A stretch of DNA of 64,000 nucleotides from Streptomyces griseoruber (GCF_001514205.1 NZ_KQ948769.1:339747-403746), one strand, 5' to 3'; positions 32,373 through 41,720 are shown, numbered from the stretch's first letter. Numbers and translations are program-made. The notes: a model not told the origin generated them from the sequence alone.

Positions 32373-32879
32373 ATGACGGAAACCACGAGCAACACGGGCA
32401 CCACAGTGCCCACCTACCTCCCACGGCCCATCGCGCCGGACGTCGTCGAGGAGCTGCGCACCGTCGACGACGCCGGCCGGCCGGCCGCCGCCTTCGCCGA
32501 CCGGGAGGGCGGTGCGCCGCTGCGGTGCTGTCTGCGCCGCAGCGAGCGGGGGGAGACGATCGCGCTGGTGTCGTACGCGCCGTTGCGCCGCTGGGCGGCC
32601 CGCAGCGGGGCCGAGCCCGGGGCCTACGACGAGCAGGGCCCCGTCTTCGTGCACGGCCGGGGCTGCCCCGGGCCGGCCGGTGGCGGGCTGCCGTTCACGG
32701 AGGCGCACCGCACCGTGCGCCGGTACTCCGCCGAGGGGCACATCCTCGGCGGGGAGCTGGTCACCGACGGTGACTTCGCCCGCGCCTTCCGGAACGCGTT
32801 CGACGACCCCGCCGTGGCGCTCGTCCACGTCAGGGCCGTCGAGTACGGGTGCTTTCTCTACGAGGTCCGGAGGGGCTAG
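32373..32879 (+). CDS. DUF1203-family protein
   Basis: A 168-residue cytosolic protein of unknown function. It matches the DUF1203 pattern: ALVSYAPLRRWAARSGAEP, then GPVFVHGRGCPGP, VRRYSAEGHILGG and VHVRAVEYGCFLYEVRR at the end. Enzymatic activity has not been established for the family as far as I know. ATG 32373 is preferred over GTG 32364 because GAGGGTGG lies at suitable spacing. The TAG stop overlaps the opposing TAG of the asd gene within CTAG, so the two transcripts converge without a spacer. Confidence 0.85.
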   Translation: MTETTSNTGTTVPTYLPRPIAPDVVEELRTVDDAGRPAAAFADREGGAPLRCCLRRSERGETIALVSYAPLRRWAARSGAEPGAYDEQGPVFVHGRGCPGPAGGGLPFTEAHRTVRRYSAEGHILGGELVTDGDFARAFRNAFDDPAVALVHVRAVEYGCFLYEVRRG

Positions 32880-33892
32880 CCCTTCAGCTCCGCCGCCACC
32901 AGCTCCGCGATCTGCACGGCGTTCAGCGCGGCGCCCTTGCGGAGGTTGTCGTTGGAGACGAAGAAGGCCAGGCCGTGGTCCACGGTCTCGTCGTTGCGGA
33001 TGCGGCCGACGTACGACGGGTCCTTGCCGGCCGCCTGGAGGGGCGTCGGGATGTCGGTGAGGACGACACCCTCGGCCGAGGAGAGCAGCTCGGTGGCGCG
33101 CTCCACGGACAGCGGACGCGCGAAGCGGGCGTTGACCTGGAGGGAGTGGCCGGAGAAGACCGGGACGCGGACGCAGGTGCCGGCGACCTTGAGCTCCGGG
33201 ATCTCCAGGATCTTGCGGGACTCGTTGCGCAGCTTCTGCTCCTCGTCGGTCTCGCCGAGACCGTCGTCGACGATCGAGCCGGCGAGGGGGACGACGTTGA
33301 AGGCGATCGGGCGCCGGTAGACCTGCGGGGCGGGGTAGTCGACCGCCTCGCCGTCGTGCGTGAGCCGGTCCGCGTCGGCGACGACCTTCTGCGCCTGGCC
33401 GTGCAGCTCCGCGACGCCCGCGACGCCCGAGCCGGACACCGCCTGGTAGGTGGCGACGACCAGCGCCTCCAGACCGGCCTCCTGGTGCAGCGGCTTCAGG
33501 ACCGGCATCGCGGCCATCGTGGTGCAGTTCGGGTTGGCGATGATGCCCTTGGGGCGGTTCGCGATCGCGTGCGGGTTCACCTCGGAGACGACCAGGGGGA
33601 CCTCGGGGTCCTTGCGCCACGCGGACGAGTTGTCGATCACGACCGCGCCCTGCGCTGCGACCTTCTCCGCCAGCGCCTTCGAGGTCGCGCCGCCGGCCGA
33701 GAACAGGACGATGTCCAGGCCGCTGTAGTCGGCCGTCGCGGCGTCCTCCACCGTGACGCCGTCCAGCTCGGTGCCCGCCGAGCGGGCCGAGGCGAACAGA
33801 CGCAGCTCCGTGACCGGGAAGTTCCGCTCCTTGAGGATCCTGCGCATGACCGTGCCGACCTGACCGGTGGCTCCGACGATTCCGACCCTCAC
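32876..33892 (-). CDS. asd: Aspartate-semialdehyde dehydrogenase
   Basis: A 338-residue enzyme that reduces aspartyl-4-phosphate to aspartate semialdehyde with NADPH, for lysine/diaminopimelate, threonine and methionine synthesis. The N-terminal nucleotide site is VGIVGATGQVGTVMRRIL. The catalytic Cys lies in IIANPNCTTMAAMP, and VPVFSGHSLQVNARF carries the catalytic His region. GTG 33892 has GGGAG 8 bases upstream. Aspartokinase, which often precedes asd in actinobacteria, is not next to it here. It is monocistronic and converges on the DUF1203 gene. Confidence 0.96.
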   Translation of the reverse strand: MRVGIVGATGQVGTVMRRILKERNFPVTELRLFASARSAGTELDGVTVEDAATADYSGLDIVLFSAGGATSKALAEKVAAQGAVVIDNSSAWRKDPEVPLVVSEVNPHAIANRPKGIIANPNCTTMAAMPVLKPLHQEAGLEALVVATYQAVSGSGVAGVAELHGQAQKVVADADRLTHDGEAVDYPAPQVYRRPIAFNVVPLAGSIVDDGLGETDEEQKLRNESRKILEIPELKVAGTCVRVPVFSGHSLQVNARFARPLSVERATELLSSAEGVVLTDIPTPLQAAGKDPSYVGRIRNDETVDHGLAFFVSNDNLRKGAALNAVQIAELVAAELKG

Positions 33893-34162
33893 GGCGACTC
33901 CCTCTGTCTCGTTACGTACGCATTGCCTGGCCGTGGCTTTTCCATCATGCGGCCGACCCCGGCCCGCCTGTCCAATTCTTTGCCGCGCATGCCCGAGGGA
34001 TGGGACGCCCCGCCACCCCCGACGCCTGCGGAACTTCCCCCCACACCCCGCTGAGCTGGAGAAATTCCCCCCACCCCGCGCCCGCACCGCAAGCTGTGCT
34101 GCCCCGCCCCACGGTGTGACGTACACCTCTGCCGGACACGCCGAAAGATCTTCAGGATCCGC

Positions 34163-34187
34163 CGAACGTTTTCCCACCACCGGGCGT
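34163..34187 (+). promoter_or_regulatory. Candidate ECF-type promoter of the sigma gene
   Basis: GAAC (34163-34166) and CGTC (34184-34187) with a 17-base spacer resemble ECF sigma promoters. It lies 56 bases before the start of the 34243 sigma gene, so autoregulation is plausible. Confidence 0.4.
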
Positions 34188-34203
34188 CGTAGGGGAAACG
34201 CGG

Positions 34204-34229
34204 CCAGGACCCGTCCGGACGGGTCCTGG
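34204..34229. promoter_or_regulatory. 26-bp perfect palindrome next to the sigma-gene ribosome site
   Basis: The half-site CCAGGACCCGTCC (34204-34216) is followed at once by its exact complement (34217-34229). The right half runs into GGGGGAGGG, the probable ribosome site of the sigma gene. It may act as an operator in DNA or as a hairpin limiting translation. Confidence 0.75.
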
Positions 34230-34242
34230 GGGAGGGGTGTCC

Positions 34243-34776
34243 GTGCTGCGCAGAATGATCCGCCGCGGCCAGGGGGACGGTGCTGTGCCGGGTGACCCGC
34301 TGGACGTGGCGCAGGAACGCCGGGTGCGGGCGGTGCTCGCGCTGGGCGGGGTGCCACAGGCGGACCTGCTGGACGGGGTACAGCAGGTACGTCTGCGGTT
34401 GCTGGAGCGGGCCGCCAAGGGGCAGGAGGCTCCGCGGGACGTCTCCGCCTGGGCGGCGGTCGTCGCCTCCAACCTCGCCATGGACTGGCACCGCGCCCGG
34501 CGCCGCCAGGAACGCCTCGGCGAGCGGCTGGCCTCCCTGCGCCAGCACGAGCACCCCTCGGGCGAGGACACCAGCGTGCTCTCCCTCGCCGTCGCCCAGG
34601 GCCTGGACGATCTGCCCGACGCCCAGCGCCAGGTCGTCGTCCTGCGTTTCTTCGCCGATCTGCCGGTCGCCTCGATCGCCCGGGAGCTCGACGTCCCGGA
34701 GGGCACGGTCAAGAGCCGCCTGCACACGGCGGTCCGGGCCCTGCGCGCCCGCCTGCACGAGGACGAGGTGGTGTGA
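34243..34776 (+). CDS. ECF-family sigma factor, second in the window
   Basis: A 177-residue sigma factor. Region 2 is divergent (VQQVRLRLLERAAKG followed by AWAAVVASNLAMDWHRARRR). Region 4 is clear: GLDDLPDAQRQVVVLRFFAD followed by VASIARELDVPEGTVKSRLH. GTG 34243 is favoured because GGGGGAGG then has 7 bases of spacing; GTG 34237 would be too close. The next gene starts one base after the stop and encodes its probable membrane-bound antagonist. Confidence 0.9.
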   Translation: MLRRMIRRGQGDGAVPGDPLDVAQERRVRAVLALGGVPQADLLDGVQQVRLRLLERAAKGQEAPRDVSAWAAVVASNLAMDWHRARRRQERLGERLASLRQHEHPSGEDTSVLSLAVAQGLDDLPDAQRQVVVLRFFADLPVASIARELDVPEGTVKSRLHTAVRALRARLHEDEVV

Positions 34777-34777
34777 C

Positions 34778-35521
34778 ATGCCCGGACAGCGGCACGAGAA
34801 GCCCGACGGGTACGACGGCACGGACGCCCTGATGGCCGCGATCACCGGCGCTCCCCTCCCCGAGGAGGCCCGCGCCGACCCCGCCCTGCTGGCCGCGCAC
34901 CGCTCGGCGACGGCGGACGTGGCGGTGCTGAGGGAGCAGCTCGGTCTCATCGCGGCGGCGCTCACGGAGCCCGTCGGGGAGCCCGCGCCGCGGACGGTCG
35001 TACGGCCGCTGCGGCGGCCCCGGGCCCGGTTGCGTCCCTTCGCCCTGCGTGCCGTCGGTGCCGCGGCCGCCGGTGCGCTGGTGTTCGGGGCCGGGTGGGT
35101 GGTGGTGCAGATCGGGCACGGGGTGGCCGGCGTCCAGTCGAGCTCCGACAGCGGGGCGAAGGCCGCGTCGGGTGCCGAGAACGCCGGCGGTCCCCTGGGC
35201 GATCCGGGTTACCTCGCCTGCGTCCGGCTGGTCGTCGAGGGCGATGTGACGGCCGTACAGGCGGTGGCCGGCACGGACGAGGCGCGGATCACCCTGCGGG
35301 TGACCCGCTCCTACAAGCCGGAGAAGGCGCCGCGGGAGGTCCGGTTCGTGCTGGCGCGGGACATGGATCCGCTGGTGGCGCGGGGCGACCATGTGCTGGT
35401 CGCGCTGCCGAAGGGCTCGTCCTCCCCGGACGTCTGGGCGGTCGGCGAGCGGGACATCGCCCCCGAGCGCACGGCCCTCGCCCGCACCCTGCCGCTGTCG
35501 GCGGGAACGGCCTGCGAATGA
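34778..35521 (+). CDS. Putative membrane-anchored anti-sigma partner
   Basis: A 247-residue protein with a cytoplasmic N-terminus (about 90 residues), one membrane segment (residues 91-111, LRAVGAAAAGALVFGAGWVV) and an extracytoplasmic C-terminal domain containing two Cys (YLACVRL and the final TACE). No zinc HxxxCxxC motif is present. The topology and the one-base gap to the sigma gene support a role as its anti-sigma factor. That role is inference; the protein itself is a conserved Streptomyces hypothetical. Confidence 0.8.
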   Translation: MPGQRHEKPDGYDGTDALMAAITGAPLPEEARADPALLAAHRSATADVAVLREQLGLIAAALTEPVGEPAPRTVVRPLRRPRARLRPFALRAVGAAAAGALVFGAGWVVVQIGHGVAGVQSSSDSGAKAASGAENAGGPLGDPGYLACVRLVVEGDVTAVQAVAGTDEARITLRVTRSYKPEKAPREVRFVLARDMDPLVARGDHVLVALPKGSSSPDVWAVGERDIAPERTALARTLPLSAGTACE

Positions 35522-35524
35522 CGA

Positions 35525-35556
35525 AGGGGCGGGTGTCCCCCCGGACACCCGCCCCT
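35525..35556. terminator. Bidirectional terminator between convergent genes
   Basis: Arms 35525-35538 (AGGGGCGGGTGTCC) and 35543-35556 are a perfect 14-base stem with a CCCC loop, between the sigma operon and the converging protease gene. Confidence 0.9.
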
Positions 35557-35575
35557 CGGTCATCTCGTACGGGTG

Positions 35576-38500
35576 TTACGGGGTGACCTTCTCGATCGCC
35601 ACGTTGCCCGAGCCCGTGACGGTGCCGCGGGCGTTCACCAGCTGGACCTGGCCGAAGAAGGCCCGGCCCTCCGGGGCGGCGGCCGCGGCGGTGACCTTCG
35701 CGGAGACCTGCGCCGAGGCGCCCGTGGCCAGCTTCACCGGCGTGGAGTCGTCGACGGAGATGGTGCCGAGCGAGGAGGCGTAGAAGACGTCGAAGTAGTC
35801 GTACGCCGTCGTCCCGGCCGGGACCGAGTAGCCCGAGACCACGATGGTGTAGGTGCCGGCGGCGGGCGAGGCGAGGGAGACCGCCTCCTCCGAGTCGCCG
35901 TCGGCGGAGATCCCGACCTGCTTGCCGCTCGCGTCCAGGACCACCAGGTCGAGGTCGGCGGAGGCGTCGGAGACCTTGCCGATCCTGACGTCGAGGGACT
36001 TGGCGCCCGCGGGGACGTCGACCGTGGTGGTCTGGTCCTCGCCCTGCGCGATGGTCGGGCGGGTCGTCTTCGAGGAGCCGAGCGGGCCGCCCACCAGCTT
36101 GCCGTCGATCGCGGCGAAGCCGTTCGTCACCTTCCAGGAGGCGGTGGCCGGCTCGCCGACCTTCGCCTCGGGCACGGTCACGGTCGCCGGGTCGAACGCG
36201 GCGCCGAAGACGGTGACGTCGAGCTTGTACGGGTTGTCGAGCAGCGGCGAGGTGCGGCGCGACTCGACCTCGATCTCCCAGACGCCCGGCTGCGGGTCGG
36301 CGTAGGAGCGGACGTCCGGCTTGCAGCCGTTGCCGTCGAGGTAGTTGTTGTAGCAGTAGGGCGTGCCGTTGTCCTCGACCGAGACACCGTAGGGGTGGAT
36401 GGAGAGGAACCGGGTCTGGCTCTTGCCCTTCAGCCCGCCGATCGCGACCTCGAGCGTCCTGGCGCCCTCGGGCACGGTCAGGAAGTAGTGCTGCGAGCTG
36501 TTGCGCTGCACCGTGCGGGCGGCGTGGAAGGTGTAGTGCACCGGGGTGGAGACCACGACCGTGTTGAGGATCTGCTTGTCGACGCCCTCGGTCCGCGGGT
36601 CGTCGACCTCGAGGATCGCGCTCTTGATCCCGGCGGACTTCGGAGCGGCCTGGATCTTCACGGTGACCGGCTTGTTCAGCCCCAGCTTCACCGTGTCCGA
36701 GCCGAGGATCCGGAAGGTGCCGGCCGCGTTGTTCGCCAGGCGCAGCTTGTGGCGGACCGCCTTGTCGGCGCCCGTCGTACGGGTGACGGTGACCTCGTAC
36801 GTCTTCTTCTTACCGGCCTTCAGGCCGCCCTCGCGGTCGTAGACGCCGGTGCCGAAGCCCGGTGTCTTCAGCGCCTGGTCGAGCGCGGTGTCGACCGGGG
36901 CCTTGACCGTGTACTCGTGGGCGGTGGCGCCCTTCTTGATGGCCTTCCAGGCGTCCACGATGTCGATGAGGCCCGCGCCCTCCTCGTAGGCCTGCACACC
37001 CTTGATGTGGTCGGCCGTCGAGGTCAGCGCGGTGCGCAGGTCCGCCGGGCTGAGGGCGATGCCCTTCCGCTTGGCGGCGGAGATCAGCAGCGCCGAGGCG
37101 CCCGCGGCCTGGGGGGAGGCCATCGAGGTGCCCTGGAGCATGGAGTAGCCGGCGGGCAGGGTGTAGCCCGACTCGGCGACCGGGCCGCCGGGCAGCCAGG
37201 TCTGGGTGGTGTTGATGGCGGCGCCGGGCGCGACGAGCGTCGGCGTGAAGCCGCCGTCCTCACGCGGGCCGCGCGAGGAGAACGGCAGCAGCGCGTACTT
37301 CTTGGTCACCTGCGAGCCGTAGTTGGCGGCCCAGGTCTCCTTGGAGACGGACGCGCCGACCGAGATCACCTTGTCGGCCAGACCGGGGTCGCCGATGGTG
37401 TTGGCGCCCGGGCCCTCGTTGCCCGCGGAGATCACGAGCTGGACGCCGTAGGTGTCGATGAGGCGGGTGTACAGCTCGGCGCGCGCGTTGTTGCCGTCGT
37501 TCAGCGTCGGGAGACCGCCGATGGACATGTTGACGATGTCGACGCCGCGGTTGACGACCAGGTCGATCATGCCCTCGGTGAGCGCGACGTTGGTGCAGCC
37601 GCCGGTCCAGGTGCAGGCCCGGGAGGAGACGATCTTCGCGCCGGGGGCGGCGCCGTTCATCTTCCCGCCGAAGAGGCTGTTCGCGGCGGTGATGCCGGCG
37701 ACGTGGGTGCCGTGCTCGGACTCGATGATGCCGATGTTGACGTAGTCGGCCTTGTCTCCGGCCGCGTTGTAGACGACGTCCTTGCGGGTCTCCACGACGA
37801 ACGGGATGCGCTCGGCGACCTCGGTCGCCGGGTCGTCCGTCCCGAAGTAGCCGACCTGGTAACCGTCCTTGTACGGCTTCATCGGCGCGTCGTCGGTGAA
37901 GTCGAGGTTGTCGTTGGCGTCGACGCGGACGGTGCCCGTGGCGGCGTCGTACAGCACACCGAAGGCGTCCGTGGTGTCGCCGTCGCGGTTGACGTCGCCC
38001 TTCTCGTCGCCGCCGGCGGTGATGGACTCGTAGAAGTAGTTGAACTTGTACGAGCCGGCCGGGGCCTTGAACGTCTCGGGCACGCCCGTGGAGGCCGGGG
38101 TCGCGGAGAACTGCGGGCCGCTGACCGAGGTGAGCATCCGGCGCCAGGTGGCGTCGTTGTCGGAGACCGGGTCGGTCGCCGTCACCCAGTCGACGATCTT
38201 GCGCTCGCCGGTGGTGGTCTTCTGGAGCGCGGGGTGCGCCAGGTCCACACCGGAGTCGAGGATGCCGATGGTGACACCGCGGCCGTCCGCCTTCGGGTTC
38301 TTCTTCACGAAGTCGACGGCGCCCGTCTCGAAGGACGGGTTGTACGGGTTCTTGGCAGGGGTCTTCCGGTCCGGCGCGGCGTACGTCCTCGTCTTCGAGG
38401 CGGACTTGGCGCCCTTGGCGGTGTCCGCGCTCGGCGTCGGGTCGTCCAGCGGGATGTCCTGGCGCAGGTCGATGGCGTGCACGGAGGACAGCTTCGCGGC

Positions 38501-38893
38501 GGCGGCGATCGCGGCGTCCGCCTTCGCGGTGGGGACGGTGGCGCGGACGTAGCCGACCTTGTCGAAGGTCCGGCCGACGATCCCGCCGTTCACCGCGTCC
38601 AGCTGCTCGGCGACCTGCTCGGTCCTGCCCGGCGCGGTCGCGACCATCATCGTGACGGTCTTGTCGCCCTCGGCCTTGGCCTCGGCGAGCAGTCCGGCGT
38701 CGTCGGAGCCGAGCTTGTCGTGGGCGGACTTCACGCCCGGGTCGGCGGCGGCCGGGGCGTGGCCCGCGTCGGCGGCGAACGCCAGGGGTATCGGTCCGGC
38801 CGCGGACAGCGCGGCCACCAGGCCGACGGCCGCGGCGATACGGGCCGCGCGTCTGGTGCCGGATATCGGTTCGCGCTGGGGGGTGAAAGTCAT
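35576..38893 (-). CDS. Secreted subtilisin-like serine protease (S8 family)
   Basis: A 1105-residue exported protease. The signal peptide (RRAARIAAAVGLVAALSAAG, cleaved near AFA-ADAG) is followed by an inhibitor-like propeptide and the S8 domain. The catalytic residues are Asp in GILDSGVDLAHP (near 214), His in ESEHGTHVAGIT (near 394), the oxyanion Asn in ISAGNEGPG and Ser in LQGTSMASPQAAG (near 589). A 130-residue insertion separates Asp and His. After the catalytic domain come about 450 residues of beta-rich domains, including prepeptidase-type repeats (AAGTYTIVVSGYSVPAGTT). ATG 38893 is preferred to ATG 38899 because AAGGG is spaced 7 bases from it. The role is extracellular protein degradation. 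Confidence 0.95.
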   Translation of the reverse strand: MTFTPQREPISGTRRAARIAAAVGLVAALSAAGPIPLAFAADAGHAPAAADPGVKSAHDKLGSDDAGLLAEAKAEGDKTVTMMVATAPGRTEQVAEQLDAVNGGIVGRTFDKVGYVRATVPTAKADAAIAAAAKLSSVHAIDLRQDIPLDDPTPSADTAKGAKSASKTRTYAAPDRKTPAKNPYNPSFETGAVDFVKKNPKADGRGVTIGILDSGVDLAHPALQKTTTGERKIVDWVTATDPVSDNDATWRRMLTSVSGPQFSATPASTGVPETFKAPAGSYKFNYFYESITAGGDEKGDVNRDGDTTDAFGVLYDAATGTVRVDANDNLDFTDDAPMKPYKDGYQVGYFGTDDPATEVAERIPFVVETRKDVVYNAAGDKADYVNIGIIESEHGTHVAGITAANSLFGGKMNGAAPGAKIVSSRACTWTGGCTNVALTEGMIDLVVNRGVDIVNMSIGGLPTLNDGNNARAELYTRLIDTYGVQLVISAGNEGPGANTIGDPGLADKVISVGASVSKETWAANYGSQVTKKYALLPFSSRGPREDGGFTPTLVAPGAAINTTQTWLPGGPVAESGYTLPAGYSMLQGTSMASPQAAGASALLISAAKRKGIALSPADLRTALTSTADHIKGVQAYEEGAGLIDIVDAWKAIKKGATAHEYTVKAPVDTALDQALKTPGFGTGVYDREGGLKAGKKKTYEVTVTRTTGADKAVRHKLRLANNAAGTFRILGSDTVKLGLNKPVTVKIQAAPKSAGIKSAILEVDDPRTEGVDKQILNTVVVSTPVHYTFHAARTVQRNSSQHYFLTVPEGARTLEVAIGGLKGKSQTRFLSIHPYGVSVEDNGTPYCYNNYLDGNGCKPDVRSYADPQPGVWEIEVESRRTSPLLDNPYKLDVTVFGAAFDPATVTVPEAKVGEPATASWKVTNGFAAIDGKLVGGPLGSSKTTRPTIAQGEDQTTTVDVPAGAKSLDVRIGKVSDASADLDLVVLDASGKQVGISADGDSEEAVSLASPAAGTYTIVVSGYSVPAGTTAYDYFDVFYASSLGTISVDDSTPVKLATGASAQVSAKVTAAAAAPEGRAFFGQVQLVNARGTVTGSGNVAIEKVTP

Positions 38894-39101
38894 CGGCATC
38901 CCTTGTTGGTAAAGGAACGGTCGACCGGGCTGGTCATACCTGATCGAGAACGTCCGGGACATGGTCCGGGACGAGCCGAAGCTTTACGCAACAGACGGTT
39001 GTTTGGGGAGTGTTGACCGAAACGATATGGATCTATGGGGAAAACCCTCTACGCGCACCCTGTGCGGCGGATATTCGCTCCCTGTGCGGGATCTTCGCCG
39101 C

Positions 39102-39107
39102 TAACGT
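39102..39107 (+). promoter_or_regulatory. -10 element of a leaderless promoter (Nudix gene)
   Basis: TAACGT ends 6 bases before the ATG at 39114, and no ribosome site is present. The transcript probably starts at the start codon. Confidence 0.6.
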
Positions 39108-39113
39108 GCCCGT

Positions 39114-39581
39114 ATGCGCAAGAAGTTGAGGGTGGCGGCCTACGCCGTGGTCGTCCGTGACGGCCAGGTCCTGCTCGCCCGCTCACCGGCCGACGGCGGC
39201 GGCCACGAGTGGGTACTGCCGGGCGGCGGCATGGACCACGGCGAGGACCCGCTGGACACCGTCGTGCGCGAACTCGACGAGGAGACCGGCTACCGCGTCG
39301 AGGTGACGGGCCTGCTCGGCCTGGACTCCTCCCGGCATGTCTTCGGCAGCTGGGCGGGTCTCCAGGGCCCCGTCGACCACCACGGGCTGCGGATCGTCTA
39401 CGAGGGCCGGATCGTCGGCGGCGACCTGCGCAACGAGGTCGACGGCTCCACCGACATGGCCGCCTGGCACGACCTGGACGCGGTGCCCGGCCTCACCCGG
39501 GTCCGGCTGGTCGACATCGCGCTGCGACTGTGGCGCGAACGGCCCGTGGACGGGCGGGCGTTCGTCCCGGCGGACGAGTAG
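39114..39581 (+). CDS. Nudix hydrolase
   Basis: A 155-residue pyrophosphohydrolase acting on nucleoside diphosphate-linked substrates. The Nudix box is complete: GGMDHGEDPLDTVVRELDEE followed by TGY, with the metal-binding Glu residues present. YAVVVRDGQVLLARSP is the usual first strand. The N-terminus is basic (MRKKLRVA). The gene appears leaderless. The substrate cannot be predicted; housecleaning of damaged nucleotides or NDP-sugar hydrolysis are typical roles. Confidence 0.93.
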   Translation: MRKKLRVAAYAVVVRDGQVLLARSPADGGGHEWVLPGGGMDHGEDPLDTVVRELDEETGYRVEVTGLLGLDSSRHVFGSWAGLQGPVDHHGLRIVYEGRIVGGDLRNEVDGSTDMAAWHDLDAVPGLTRVRLVDIALRLWRERPVDGRAFVPADE

Positions 39582-39848
39582 CGCCACGCGCCTCCCGCAC
39601 GCACCCCCGGTTACCCCGTGAGATGAACACGGAGTGACCGCTTCCCGGCTGTTTCCCGGCGGTGCGAGGAGCAGCCGAGGGCGCTCCCGGGCGCCCATGA
39701 TCCACGTACGGCGATCGGCGCCTCACGTTGCGGAGGCGTTCACGCGCAGGCCATACCCGGTGTCGAGCATCCGATACGAGCGGGACGTTCGCGGCTGCGA
39801 CCGCCCCGCGTCCACTGCCGACGCGTTCGCACTCGGGGAGATCGCGCC

Positions 39849-41618
39849 ATGTCGCGCACACGCTCTGTCACGTCCTCCGCGCTGGGGGTCGACCGTCGTA
39901 CCGTCCTCGCCGCCTCCGCGGCCGTCTCCGTCTCCGTGGGCGTCGGTTACGCCCTGCGGCCCACCGAAAGCCAGGCCGCCTCGGTGCCCCCGCAGGCACC
40001 GGCCCCGGCCGGGGAGACCGCGGCGGCCTCCGCCTCGGCCAGTCCCGTCGCCGCCCCCCTCGCCCCCTACACCAAGGGCACCACCCTCGCCTCCGTCGCC
40101 GCCCCGCGCTCCGGCTCCGGATACCGCCGCCTCGGCAGCGCCGCCGGCTGGAAGCGCGTCGTGCGCACCGACCTCGCCGCCGCCAGGGCCGGCCGCGCGG
40201 GCCGCCGTACGAGCCTCGCCGCCTTCGTCCAGCTCACCGATCTGCACCTGATCGACAGCCAGCACCCGCTGCGCCTGGAGTACCTGCGCGCCGCGAGCGA
40301 GATCGCCTGGCGGCCGCACGAGGCGCTCACCGTGCAGGGCGCGGTCTCGCTGATCGAACGGGTCAACTCGCTGCGGGCCGCTCCCGTCACCGGCGCCCCG
40401 CTGGACTTCGTCGTCACCACCGGCGACAACACCGACAACAACGCCCACACCGAGCTGGACTGGTACCTCACCGTGATGAGCGGCGGCCGGATCACCCCCA
40501 ACTCCGGTGACCCGCGCCACTACGAAGGCGTCCAGAACAGCGGCATCCCCCTGTACTGGCAGCCCGACGCCACCTCCCGCGACGCCTACAAGCAGCGCGG
40601 CTTCCCCCGCCTCGACGGCTTCCTCGCCGCCGCGATCCGCGAGGTCAACAGCCCCGGCCTGACCCTGCCCTGGTACTCCACCGTCGGCAACCACGACGCG
40701 ATGCCGCTCGGCTGCTACGCGCACGGCGACTCCTGGCTCGCCGAGTACGCGGTCGGCGGCCGCAAGCTGATGGAACTGACCGCCGCCGAGGCGACCCGGC
40801 TCCAGCAGAGCATCAGCCAGGACAAGGACCCCCGGGGCACGGTCATCCGCGACCTGCTGAAGTCCAGGACCCGCGCCATGCGCACCGTCACCCCCGACGA
40901 GCGCCGCGCCCCCTACACCCCCGCCGAGCACGTCCGGGCCCACCTGGACCCGGCGTACGAGGGGGCGGGCCCGGTCGGCCACGGCTACACGGCCGGAAAC
41001 CTCGCCGCGGGCACCCAGTACTACACCTTCCCGGTCGCCGAGAACGTCATCGGCATCAGCCTCGACACCACCGACCCCGGCGGCCACTACAACGGCTCGA
41101 TCGGCACCGCCCAGCTGAAGTGGCTGGACGCGACCCTGCGCGCCCACCAGGACACGTACGCGATCGTGTTCAGCCACCACACCGGCCAGAGCATGTCCAA
41201 CACCCGCCCCGACCCGGCCCACCCCCGCGAGCGCCGGCACACCGGCGCCGAACTGACCGCGCTCCTCGGCCGCCACCGCAATGTCGTCGCCTGGGTGAAC
41301 GGCCACATCCACCGCAACGACATCACCCCCCACCAGGGCGCCGCGGGGACCTTCTGGGAGGTCTCCACGGCCTCCCACGTGGAGTTCCCCCAGCTCGCGC
41401 GGGTCATCGAGCTGGTCGACAACAAGGACGGCACCCTCTCGATCCACACCACGCTGATCGAGTCCGCCGCCCCCCACCGCACCGACTTCACCGACCTCTC
41501 CCAGACGGGCCTCGCCGCCCTCTACCGCGAGCTGTCGGCGAACGCCCGCTTCGACGGGGCACGGCTCAGCGGCGAGGCGAAGGACCGGAACACGGAACTG
41601 GTGCTGAAGAAGAGGTGA
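39849..41618 (+). CDS. Tat-exported metallophosphoesterase (TIGR03767 type)
   Basis: A 589-residue calcineurin-like phosphoesterase. The N-terminus has a twin-arginine signal (VDRRTVLAASAAVSV). Metal-binding motifs in order: QLTDLHLID, VVTTGDNTDNN, STVGNHDAMPLGC, VFSHHTGQSM and VAWVNGHIHRND. The fold and the spacing of these blocks agree with the actinobacterial metallophosphoesterase family TIGR03767. The enzyme probably acts outside the membrane on a phosphoester such as a phospholipid or nucleotide. ATG 39849 has GGGGAG upstream. Monocistronic. Confidence 0.9.
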   Translation: MSRTRSVTSSALGVDRRTVLAASAAVSVSVGVGYALRPTESQAASVPPQAPAPAGETAAASASASPVAAPLAPYTKGTTLASVAAPRSGSGYRRLGSAAGWKRVVRTDLAAARAGRAGRRTSLAAFVQLTDLHLIDSQHPLRLEYLRAASEIAWRPHEALTVQGAVSLIERVNSLRAAPVTGAPLDFVVTTGDNTDNNAHTELDWYLTVMSGGRITPNSGDPRHYEGVQNSGIPLYWQPDATSRDAYKQRGFPRLDGFLAAAIREVNSPGLTLPWYSTVGNHDAMPLGCYAHGDSWLAEYAVGGRKLMELTAAEATRLQQSISQDKDPRGTVIRDLLKSRTRAMRTVTPDERRAPYTPAEHVRAHLDPAYEGAGPVGHGYTAGNLAAGTQYYTFPVAENVIGISLDTTDPGGHYNGSIGTAQLKWLDATLRAHQDTYAIVFSHHTGQSMSNTRPDPAHPRERRHTGAELTALLGRHRNVVAWVNGHIHRNDITPHQGAAGTFWEVSTASHVEFPQLARVIELVDNKDGTLSIHTTLIESAAPHRTDFTDLSQTGLAALYRELSANARFDGARLSGEAKDRNTELVLKKR

Positions 41619-41720
41619 CGAAAGGGGTCCGGATCCGGCGGTGATCTACCGGAAGAATTCCGCCGGAACCGGCCCGGCGGGAGTGATCCATCCGGGCCGT
41701 CATCGATCGGACGAGGACAT

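Noticed and set aside
35573..39016. Plus-strand open frame of 1147 codons
   Set aside because: Shadow of the S8 protease, whose catalytic motifs are intact on the minus strand.
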